64,000 nucleotides of DNA from Prevotella sp. tf2-5 (GTDB taxonomy: Bacteria > Bacteroidota > Bacteroidia > Bacteroidales > Bacteroidaceae), in contig NZ_FOWK01000003.1 of the NCBI RefSeq assembly GCF_900115435.1, positions 124,001-188,000 on the forward strand, read 5' to 3'. Shown in pieces: positions 58,274 to 64,000 of the stretch (position 1 is the stretch's first letter; each line of letters begins with the position of its first letter). Under the pieces are notes generated by a model, which was not told the DNA's origin, searched no databases, and worked only from the letters and a program-made list of their open reading frames with translations. The translations under genes and the position numbers were made by a program.

Positions 58274-58468
58274 CTAAATTACCTTACTTTTATCTGGCAT
58301 CACGATCCATGCCACGATATAGAACAATACTCCAGAGAAGCATGTTGCCACTGTCAGGAAAGCATATCCTAAGCGTACGGCAACAGGGTCGAAGTCCAAA
58401 TACTCTGCGATGCCGGAGCATACACCAGCAATCACGCGATCGTTAGATCGATACAATCTTTTAGTCAT
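58274..58468 (-). CDS. PspC domain-containing small membrane protein
   Basis: This 64-aa protein is almost entirely a PspC domain: KRLYRSNDRVIAGVCSGIAEYLDFDPVAVRLGY (part) followed by one membrane helix (FLTVATCFSGVLFYIVAWIVM). PspC-domain proteins take part in envelope stress sensing in other bacteria. It lies 4 bp after the DUF6249-like gene. Confidence 0.93.
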   Translation of the reverse strand: MTKRLYRSNDRVIAGVCSGIAEYLDFDPVAVRLGYAFLTVATCFSGVLFYIVAWIVMPDKSKVI

Positions 58469-58472
58469 TGTC

Positions 58473-59144
58473 TTATTGTGTTAAGTTATTATTATTCAAA
58501 TTGTTATTCTTACTTGCTGTCTTTGCGGCGATTACTTTACCCAAACCGATACAGAATACCAAGGCGCCAATGCCAAAGCCTATCTCGTGAGCGGCGAATC
58601 CAAGGAAGATGGCAAGTCCGATACCCACGAAACACTGACGGAGTCCTTTCTGATACTCATCACTGATCTCTTCCTTGGGCGATTCCAACAACTGGTCGGG
58701 AATCGGTTGTCCGTTCTGCATTGCCATCTGTGCCATCTGCATCTTCTGCTTACGGTTCCTGTTAACCAGATAAAAGAGAAGGAAAAGGAAGAGGATAGGG
58801 GAGAATAACAGCAGGAAAACGAAGATGATAACAATCACGGCGAAAACCCAGGCAAGCCAGGCAAAGCTGGAGTTGTTCATCTTGTCGAAAGCTTGACCTA
58901 TTGCCTCGAAAGCCTTATCGACATCCTCGTCATTGTCACTATCCCATTCAAAAGAATAATGACTGTTGGAACTGCTGTCTACTGCGGTGGTGTCAGAGAA
59001 AGCGTCCACTGCGGAATTGTTTTTGGTAGTATCCACCAACTCTGTGCCCTGTGGGGTGTGACGGTGCTTTTGTGCTATTGTCGGAACACTCATTCCCAGT
59101 GTGAGCAACATCGTTAAAATGATCAGTCTTTGTTTCATGTCCAT
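58473..59144 (-). CDS. DUF6249-like membrane protein
   Basis: This 223-aa protein has a signal-like N-terminus (SVPTIAQ at about 19-25), an acidic, Ser/Asp-rich stretch to about 85, a membrane helix region at about 95-127 (WVFAVIVIIFVFLLLFSPIL), a short basic linker (NRNRKQKMQMAQMAMQNGQPI), and a C-terminal pair of helices (FVGIGLAIFLGFAAHEIGFGIGALVFCIGLG). First gene of the pspC-sigma operon. Function unknown. Confidence 0.8.
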   Translation of the reverse strand: MDMKQRLIILTMLLTLGMSVPTIAQKHRHTPQGTELVDTTKNNSAVDAFSDTTAVDSSSNSHYSFEWDSDNDEDVDKAFEAIGQAFDKMNNSSFAWLAWVFAVIVIIFVFLLLFSPILFLFLLFYLVNRNRKQKMQMAQMAMQNGQPIPDQLLESPKEEISDEYQKGLRQCFVGIGLAIFLGFAAHEIGFGIGALVFCIGLGKVIAAKTASKNNNLNNNNLTQ

Positions 59145-59198
59145 TTGTTTTTTATTGTTTTGTTCACTTGTTTGACGTTACAGTATGTAAATTAGTTG

Positions 59199-59206
59199 CA
59201 AAGGTA
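59199..59206 (-). promoter_or_regulatory. Promoter of the DUF6249-pspC-sigma operon (-7 element)
   Basis: TACCTTTG on the minus strand, 54 nt before the ATG at 59144. It is divergent from the rsmF promoter about 70 bp away. Confidence 0.55.
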
Positions 59207-59273
59207 CTAAATTTTTTTTATTTTGACCTTAAAAGGTTGAAAGTAGGAGGCATTTCGGAAATCCCCAAATAAA

Positions 59274-59305
59274 TTTGGTATTTTTCTCAATTTGCACTAC
59301 CTTTG
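59274..59305 (+). promoter_or_regulatory. rsmF promoter (-33 and -7 elements)
   Basis: TTTG at 59274-59277, a 20-nt spacer and TACCTTTG at 59298-59305 match the consensus fully. The ATG is only 7 nt beyond, so the mRNA should be leaderless or nearly so. This also rules out the longer frame starting at 59292, whose first codons lie inside the promoter. Confidence 0.7.
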
Positions 59306-59312
59306 CAAGCAA

Positions 59313-60545
59313 ATGACGACTTTACCTGTTGAGTTCACTACTTATACCCGTCAACTGATGGGCGATGAGCGCTTCGAGCGATACCTGCGATCGTTCGAGG
59401 AAGAGGCTCCTGTGAGCATCCGTCTCAATCCTAGGAAGCCCGCAGGACAACCTGTTGACGGGGAGGAAGTGCCTTGGTGCCGCCACGCTTACTATCTGAA
59501 AAGTCGTCCGAACTTCACGTTTGACCCTCTCTTCCATGCCGGTTGTTATTATGTGCAGGAGGCAGCCTCGATGTTCTTGGACGAGGTTATACGCCAACTG
59601 TCAACGGTCAACGGTCAATGGTCCGCTTTAGACCTGTGTGCGGCTCCTGGTGGGAAGTCGACACTGTTACGCTCGGCACTGCCGGAAGACTGTGTCCTTT
59701 ACAGTAACGAGCCCATTCGTGTCAGGGCGAATATCCTCTCGGAGAACGTCCAGAAATGGGGTTGGGGTAACCATATCGTCACGAATGCCTATCCTAAAGA
59801 CTATCGTAAGTCAAAGATGAAGTTTGACCTCATCCTCTGTGATGTCCCTTGTTCTGGTGAGGGCATGTTCCGCAAGGACGAGGCGACGATCCGTGAATGG
59901 AGTCCGCAGAACGTGGAGAAATGCTGGAAACTGCAACGCGACATCGTCGTTGACGCATGGGAATGTCTTAACGAGGGTGGACTGTTGATATATAGTACGT
60001 GTACCTTTAATACTAAAGAGAATGAGGAGAACATCCGCTGGATACTCGACAACTACGAGGCGGAGGTGCTGAAAGTGGAGACAAAACCGGCTTGGAACAT
60101 CACCGGTTCACTGCTCAATGGCTTCGATGAACCCGTCTATCGCTTCATCCCAGGCATCACGAAGAGTGAGGGGCTCTTTATTTGCGCATTAAGAAAAGGA
60201 AAGAAACCAATTGTTCCACCCCATGGAACAAAGTGTTCCACCCCATGGAACAAAATGTTCCACCCCATGGGACAAAGTGTTCCACCCCATGGAACAAATG
60301 AGGAACCGGCACCTGTCGCACAGATAGCGCTATCCTACCCTCAGGCTATGGCGTATCTAAGGCATGAAGCCCTCGTTCTTCCAGCCGATACACCCCGCGG
60401 CATCGTGGAGGTATGCTTCCTCGGTCACCCCCTCGGACTTGCCAAGAACATCGGTAATCGCGCCAACAACCTCTACCCTAAGGAGTGGAAAATAAAAACG
60501 ACACATATCCCCAACGAATACGAACCTATACTTAAAAAGATATGA
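59313..60545 (+). CDS. rsmF: RsmF/YebU-type rRNA (cytosine-5) methyltransferase with repeat insertions
   Basis: This 410-aa SAM-dependent methyltransferase of the NSUN/RsmB/F family has the SAM motif [12 protein letters not shown] near 110, the catalytic motifs [18 protein letters not shown] near 180 and [15 protein letters not shown] near 230 (both Cys present), and a C-terminal RsmF-type domain ([37 protein letters not shown]). Start at 59313 follows the promoter. Two repeat-derived stretches are in frame: [13 protein letters not shown] just before the SAM motif (59595-59624) and a Pro/His-rich linker from a 22-bp tandem repeat (60212-60299). Both fall at domain edges. The stop overlaps the thyA ATG by 4 bp. 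Confidence 0.9.
   Translation: MTTLPVEFTTYTRQLMGDERFERYLRSFEEEAPVSIRLNPRKPAGQPVDGEEVPWCRHAYYLKSRPNFTFDPLFHAGCYYVQEAASMFLDEVIRQLSTVNGQWSALDLCAAPGGKSTLLRSALPEDCVLYSNEPIRVRANILSENVQKWGWGNHIVTNAYPKDYRKSKMKFDLILCDVPCSGEGMFRKDEATIREWSPQNVEKCWKLQRDIVVDAWECLNEGGLLIYSTCTFNTKENEENIRWILDNYEAEVLKVETKPAWNITGSLLNGFDEPVYRFIPGITKSEGLFICALRKGKKPIVPPHGTKCSTPWNKMFHPMGQSVPPHGTNEEPAPVAQIALSYPQAMAYLRHEALVLPADTPRGIVEVCFLGHPLGLAKNIGNRANNLYPKEWKIKTTHIPNEYEPILKKI
60212..60299. repeat. 22-bp tandem repeat, four units, inside rsmF
   Basis: Four 22-bp units start at 60212, 60234, 60256 and 60278 (unit begins TGTTCCACCCCATGGAACAA). The unit holds the inverted repeat TGTTCC(7 nt)GGAACA. Because 22 is not a multiple of 3, successive units are read in different frames ([28 protein letters not shown]), and none has a stop in any of the three frames used. 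Confidence 0.9.
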
Positions 60546-61336
60546 AACAATATTTAGACATACTGAACCGTATCCTGACAGATGGTACCCAGAAGGGGGA
60601 CCGCACAGGAACAGGTACGATCAGCATCTTCGGAACACAGTCACGTTACAACCTTGATGACGGCTTCCCTTTGCTGACGACCAAGAAACTTTACCTGAAA
60701 GGTATCATCTACGAGCTGCTATGGTTCCTGAAAGGCAGTACAAACATCAAGTACCTGCAAGAGAACAACGTGCACATCTGGGACGAGTGGGCAGACGAGA
60801 ATGGTGAGTTAGGTCCAGTCTATGGGCACCAGTGGCGCTCATGGCCTGACTATAACGGTGGCGTCATCGACCAGATACAGTATGTGGTCGATCAGCTCAA
60901 GAACAATCCTAACTCCCGTCGTATGATCGTATCGGCATGGAATGTCGCAGAGGTCAATAAGATGGCATTGCCTCCTTGTCATACCATCTTCCAGTTTTAT
61001 GTCGCAGGCGATCGCTTGTCGCTCCAACTCTACCAGCGTTCAGCAGACACCTTCTTGGGTGTTCCCTTTAACATCGCCTCATATGCCCTGCTGTTACAGA
61101 TGATGGCGCAGGTAACGGGATTCAAGGCTGGCGACTTCATCCATACGACAGGTGACACGCATCTCTACCTGAACCATCTCGAACAGGCGAGGCTGCAACT
61201 GACCCGTGCCCCTCGTCCCCTGCCGACGATGACGATCAATCCGGACGTGAAGAGCATCTTTGACTTCCAGTATGAGGATTTCAAACTGGAGGGTTATGAC
61301 CCATGGCCACATATCAAGGCGGAGGTGAGTGTGTAG
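60542..61336 (+). CDS. thyA: Thymidylate synthase
   Basis: This 264-aa enzyme makes dTMP from dUMP using methylene-THF. Catalytic Cys146 is in [60 protein letters not shown] and the C-terminal PHIKAEVSV match the E. coli enzyme in length (264 aa) and motifs. It is coupled to rsmF by an ATGA overlap and followed by folA, which regenerates THF. Confidence 0.98.
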   Translation: MKQYLDILNRILTDGTQKGDRTGTGTISIFGTQSRYNLDDGFPLLTTKKLYLKGIIYELLWFLKGSTNIKYLQENNVHIWDEWADENGELGPVYGHQWRSWPDYNGGVIDQIQYVVDQLKNNPNSRRMIVSAWNVAEVNKMALPPCHTIFQFYVAGDRLSLQLYQRSADTFLGVPFNIASYALLLQMMAQVTGFKAGDFIHTTGDTHLYLNHLEQARLQLTRAPRPLPTMTINPDVKSIFDFQYEDFKLEGYDPWPHIKAEVSV

Positions 61337-61366
61337 TTGACAGTTGATAATTGACAATTGATAGTT
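61334..61366. repeat. TTGACAGTTGATAATTG-type microsatellite spacer between thyA and folA
   Basis: Repeats of the type GTTGACAGTTGATAATTGAC fill the whole gap between the thyA stop and the folA ATG. It is the same sort of AT-rich repeat as at 35428-35460. Confidence 0.5.
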
Positions 61367-61843
61367 ATGATCAGTATTATTGCAGCAGTAGCGAGGAATC
61401 GCGCTATCGGTTTTCAGAATAAGTTATTGTATTGGTTGCCCAACGACTTGAAACGTTTCAAGGCACTGACTACCGGGCATACCATTATCATGGGGCGTAA
61501 CACCTTTGAAAGTCTTCCCAAGGGAGCACTGCCCAACCGCAGGAATGTCGTGCTGAGTCGCACCACCAAAGAACTGCCGGGTTGTGATGTGTTCCCTACC
61601 CTCGAGGATGCCTTGAGGAGTTGTCAGCCTGACGAGGATATATATATAATAGGTGGAGCCCGCGTCTATGAGCAGGCAATCTCGTTTGCCGATCGTCTTT
61701 GCCTGACGGAGATTGATGACATCCCGCAGGATGCTGATGCTTTCTTCCCAGACTATAGCGATTGGAAAGTAGAAACCAAAGAGGTGCATCAGAAGGATGA
61801 GAAGCACGCCTTCGAATATGCCTTCGTGGATTATGTCCGCTAG
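61367..61843 (+). CDS. folA: Dihydrofolate reductase
   Basis: This 158-aa enzyme reduces dihydrofolate with NADPH. N-terminal ISIIAAVARNRAIGFQNKLLYWLPNDLKRFKALTTGH (part), GRNTFESLPKGALPNRRNVVLSR and IYIIGGARVYEQAI are classic DHFR motifs. The ATG at 61367 is chosen; the TTG at 61358 lies in the repeat spacer. It would recycle the dihydrofolate made by ThyA just upstream. Confidence 0.96.
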   Translation: MISIIAAVARNRAIGFQNKLLYWLPNDLKRFKALTTGHTIIMGRNTFESLPKGALPNRRNVVLSRTTKELPGCDVFPTLEDALRSCQPDEDIYIIGGARVYEQAISFADRLCLTEIDDIPQDADAFFPDYSDWKVETKEVHQKDEKHAFEYAFVDYVR

Positions 61844-61845
61844 TT

Positions 61846-62316
61846 TTACTCTTTGTTTCTCTCTGTAGCGGAGTAGTTGATACGAAGGGCTCCAGCTTGT
61901 CGTAATGCTTGTTTGACATCATTGATAACCCCCATGTCCGTATCACGGTCGGCATGGACGCTGACAGTCATTCGCATCTTGTCCTCATTCGACATCTGGT
62001 CACGTGCCTCTGCGATAGCACCGGGTATCTCATAGACAGACACATAATGGTCGTTCACCTGGATACGGGTCTCGTCGGAGATGACCTTTCCTTGTTCGTC
62101 CACAGGATGTCCGATATACAGATACACCACACTGCCCTTATATCCTGTCTTCTCCAGTTCCGTACCTTGTGGGACGACATAGCGCACCTTCAACTCTGTC
62201 TGTCGCATGTGGGTCACAATCATAAAGAAGAAGAGGACGGTGAAGATTAAATCTGGCATCGATGCGAGATTCAACCCTGGTATTTCGTGACTATGATGAC
62301 GACGGAAACGACTCAT
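61846..62316 (-). CDS. ExbD/TolR-type biopolymer transport protein
   Basis: This 156-aa protein has one N-terminal membrane helix (ASMPDLIFTVLFFFMIVTHM, with the conserved Asp in the helix at PDLIF) and a periplasmic domain (VYLYIGHPVDEQGK...VHADRDTDMGVINDVKQAL). It works with ExbB to harvest proton motive force for TonB-dependent transport. It is the last gene of the exb operon and lies 3 bp from the convergent folA stop. Confidence 0.9.
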   Translation of the reverse strand: MSRFRRHHSHEIPGLNLASMPDLIFTVLFFFMIVTHMRQTELKVRYVVPQGTELEKTGYKGSVVYLYIGHPVDEQGKVISDETRIQVNDHYVSVYEIPGAIAEARDQMSNEDKMRMTVSVHADRDTDMGVINDVKQALRQAGALRINYSATERNKE

Positions 62317-62317
62317 T

Positions 62318-62345
62318 GTTTCAATTCTTCAATTTTTCAATTCTC
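62318..62345. repeat. TTCAATT-type repeat between the two exbD genes
   Basis: Short tandem-like TTCAATTCTTCAATTTTTCA sequence fills the 20-bp gap and runs into the 3' end of the upstream exbD gene. Confidence 0.45.
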
Positions 62346-62852
62346 CCTAGGTTGTGCTTCACTGATACGTAACGGATAACGTTGGATGATTTGTTCCCGT
62401 TCCTCTGGGGTACATTGCGAGAAATGATGTCCATAACGCTGTTGTGCCATCTTCTCTCGCAGGGCATGGAAGGCGGCGACAATCGTGTTCTGCATCTCGA
62501 AATATGCAGCATAACTGGTTGTCCGGTCTGTCTGTACTCCCACCACATACTGCTCAGTCTGTCGGCTTGCCACAAATGACTCCACCTGTTGCTGCAAAGT
62601 CGCAAATGATATCGCTTTGTCATCAATCCACAAGGAATCGTGACTGTCGAGACGGATCTGCATTACGTTACTGCGACTGATATCTATCTCCTTCTGGGGT
62701 TGGTCGTCCACAGGAGGCAGTTGGCGCGACAGTCCTTTGTCCGTGTCCATCGAGGAGGTCACCAAGAAGAACACCAATAGCATGAACGAGATGTCAGCTG
62801 TTGACGTGGTGTTCAATAAGGGAACGTCCCTCTGTTTACTGCGCAAGAACAT
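62337..62852 (-). CDS. ExbD/TolR-type biopolymer transport protein
   Basis: This 171-aa second ExbD paralogue has N-terminal TTSTADISFMLLVFFLVTSSM with the proton-path Asp (TADISF) in the membrane helix, then a periplasmic domain with LRLDS-like binding surface (QIRLDSHDSLWIDDKAISF). Two different ExbD-like genes in one operon are common in this phylum and may form mixed complexes. Confidence 0.9.
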   Translation of the reverse strand: MFLRSKQRDVPLLNTTSTADISFMLLVFFLVTSSMDTDKGLSRQLPPVDDQPQKEIDISRSNVMQIRLDSHDSLWIDDKAISFATLQQQVESFVASRQTEQYVVGVQTDRTTSYAAYFEMQNTIVAAFHALREKMAQQRYGHHFSQCTPEEREQIIQRYPLRISEAQPREN

Positions 62853-62860
62853 AACTTCAA

Positions 62861-62898
62861 TTCTTTTAGTCGCTTCGCTTTGTAAAAGCGTCTCGCGA
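62861..62898. repeat. Repeat-like spacer between exbD and the 124-aa gene
   Basis: TTCTTTTAGTCGCTTCGCTT followed by a CGCTTT/AAAAGCG hairpin; related in sequence to the 33-bp repeat at 46577-46642. Confidence 0.45.
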
Positions 62899-62901
62899 CG
62901 A

Positions 62902-63276
62902 TTACTTTAATTTCCTGTTTACTCCCGACATACCATAGATGACAAAGCATCCGGCAATAATCATGAGGATGGCAGACGAGATAATCAGTCCATCTGTGGT
63001 CTTCAACCAGAAACGGTCTGTGTAACTGATACCATTGATCATCAAAGGTTGTGAGGAACCTGCAAAACAGGTGATGAGCAACAACAGGATGGTGCATCCT
63101 GTCACCCCCCAGGCAATACGCTTACAAGGTACTTTGTTGCTGGAGGCAATACTGTCGTAACGATGACGGAAAGAATGTACTGCTGAGATAATGGCTGTCA
63201 CCAATGCGGTCACGAGGGTGGCATACATCAGCCACAGCATCACCTCCGCCAATAGATATCCACCAATATTCCCCAT
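62902..63276 (-). CDS. Small membrane protein of the exb operon (124 aa)
   Basis: Three predicted membrane helices: about 10-30 (VMLWLMYATLVTALVTAIIS), 52-68 (WGVTGCTILLLLITCFAG) and 95-116 (LIISSAILMIIAGCFVIYG). The family is unknown to me by name, but a small membrane protein between ExbB and ExbD is a recurring arrangement in Bacteroidota. It lies 1 bp after exbB and likely belongs to the same complex; inference. Confidence 0.8.
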   Translation of the reverse strand: MGNIGGYLLAEVMLWLMYATLVTALVTAIISAVHSFRHRYDSIASSNKVPCKRIAWGVTGCTILLLLITCFAGSSQPLMINGISYTDRFWLKTTDGLIISSAILMIIAGCFVIYGMSGVNRKLK

Positions 63277-63277
63277 C

Positions 63278-64000
63278 TCAATCGTTCGTCTTTAATTTCT
63301 CTTCTTTCATCTTACAGATGCTGTCAAGCAAGGTAATCGCACTTTCCTCCATCTGGGAGGTCAGATGCTCTATCTTCGAGAGGATATAATTATAAAAGAG
63401 CTGCAAGATTAAGGCGACGATAATACCAAAGATGGTGGTGATGAGTGCCACCTTCATGCCAGAGGCGACGATAGTAGGACTGATGTCTCCTGCCGTCTGT
63501 ATCTGGTCGAACGCCATCACCATACCGATTACTGTTCCTAAGAATCCAAGGGAAGGTGCAACGGCAATGAATAATTTAATCCATGAGCAGCCTTTCTCCA
63601 TGTTGGAGATCTGTACAGTACCATAATTCGTCAACTGACGGTCTATCTGGTCTAAGGGTTCTTTGATATGCAGCAACCCTTGGTAACAGATGCTTGCCAC
63701 AGGTCCGCGGGTCTGACGACAGAGGTCTTTGGCACCCTCCACATCATTCGCTTCCAACTTAGCATCGATGTCCTGCATCAGTTTCTTGGCATTGACCTCT
63801 GACAGCGTCAGGTAGATGATTCGCTCAATGCAGAAGGCAAGACCGATCACCAAGGCGAGTGCCACTAATGACATAAAACCAGCGGAGCCCTCAATGAACT
63901 TCGACTTCAGCAGCTTATGCAGTCCACCACCCTCAGAAGCGTCCATCCCATTGAGGTCAGCATCAATCAAAGCCATTGCAGAGTCCGCGGCAAGGGTGTC
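63278..64000 (-). CDS. exbB: MotA/TolQ/ExbB proton channel family protein, partial (5' end outside window)
   Basis: The frame is open through the right edge (DTLAADSA precedes the Met at 63976), so the true start is beyond the window. The visible part has an N-terminal Ala/Asp-rich region, a first helix (GFMSLVALALVIGLAFCIERIIYL), a cytoplasmic loop with RGPVASICYQGLLHI, and the TolQ/ExbB signature helices (IKLFIAVAPSLGFLGTVIGMVMAF, VALITTIFGIIVALILQLFYNYIL). It is the channel-forming stator of the TonB energising system. Confidence 0.93.
   Translation of the reverse strand, partial: DTLAADSAMALIDADLNGMDASEGGGLHKLLKSKFIEGSAGFMSLVALALVIGLAFCIERIIYLTLSEVNAKKLMQDIDAKLEANDVEGAKDLCRQTRGPVASICYQGLLHIKEPLDQIDRQLTNYGTVQISNMEKGCSWIKLFIAVAPSLGFLGTVIGMVMAFDQIQTAGDISPTIVASGMKVALITTIFGIIVALILQLFYNYILSKIEHLTSQMEESAITLLDSICKMKEEKLKTND

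Noticed and set aside
60212-60299. CRISPR-like or frameshift error in rsmF
   Set aside because: Units are contiguous without spacers, and the frame stays open into a normal C-terminal domain, so it is an in-frame minisatellite rather than an assembly error.

Overview
The window looks like chromosomal DNA of a Prevotella-like member of the Bacteroidota. The grounds are SusC/SusD pairs, Bacteroidota promoters (TAnnTTTG near -7, some with TTTG 19-20 nt upstream), few Shine-Dalgarno sequences, secreted proteins ending in short GKKVVIK-type tails that resemble type IX secretion (T9SS) sorting signals, and a PorE-like OmpA lipoprotein. No tRNA, rRNA, CRISPR array, transposase or prophage gene was seen.

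Bases 1-24.2 kb (minus strand) form a beta-1,3-glucan (laminarin-type) utilisation region. Transcription runs from right to left. The first unit encodes a one-module secreted protein, a GH16 laminarinase with three repeated modules, a GH128 glucanase, an 862-aa modular protein with no visible catalytic domain and a 42-aa peptide, and ends at a strong hairpin. The second unit encodes an 1171-aa modular protein and a 62-aa peptide, and ends at a hairpin; a 1620-aa GH81 endoglucanase and a 55-aa peptide follow, again ending at a hairpin. The third is SusC, SusD and a PKD-like surface lipoprotein cut by the window edge. Three promoters in this region share an unusual ~140-bp module with spacing conserved to about 1 bp. 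The three tiny peptides are one family, and each is the last gene before a terminator. A ~600-bp element with 130-140-bp inverted arms lies between the first two units.

Bases 24.2-27.1 kb hold an aquaporin, a Fur/Zur-type regulator with a candidate autoregulatory operator, and a GH28 pectinase. Bases 27.1-33.3 kb are a full glycine cleavage operon (lplA, gcvT, gcvH, split gcvPA/gcvPB, lpdA). Then come nadB, a PBP4-type carboxypeptidase with an MscS channel, a LytS/LytTR two-component system, a TonB-dependent receptor, a TSCPD protein, an ADP-forming acyl-CoA synthetase coupled to an unknown membrane-anchored protein, and a MATE transporter.

Bases 46.7-57.4 kb (plus strand) carry a large alpha-2-macroglobulin-like protein without the thioester motif, a DUF1573 protein, MeaB, IspH and the PorE-like lipoprotein. 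A small envelope/sigma-factor operon (DUF6249-like, PspC, ECF-like sigma, small membrane protein) faces an rsmF-thyA-folA run. The window ends in an ExbB-(small membrane protein)-ExbD-ExbD energy-transducing operon, which could power the TonB-dependent receptors.

Short repeats are a theme. They include three 22-bp tandem arrays, several microsatellite-like spacers, and TCAAC-type repeats that sit in frame inside four places in conserved genes.
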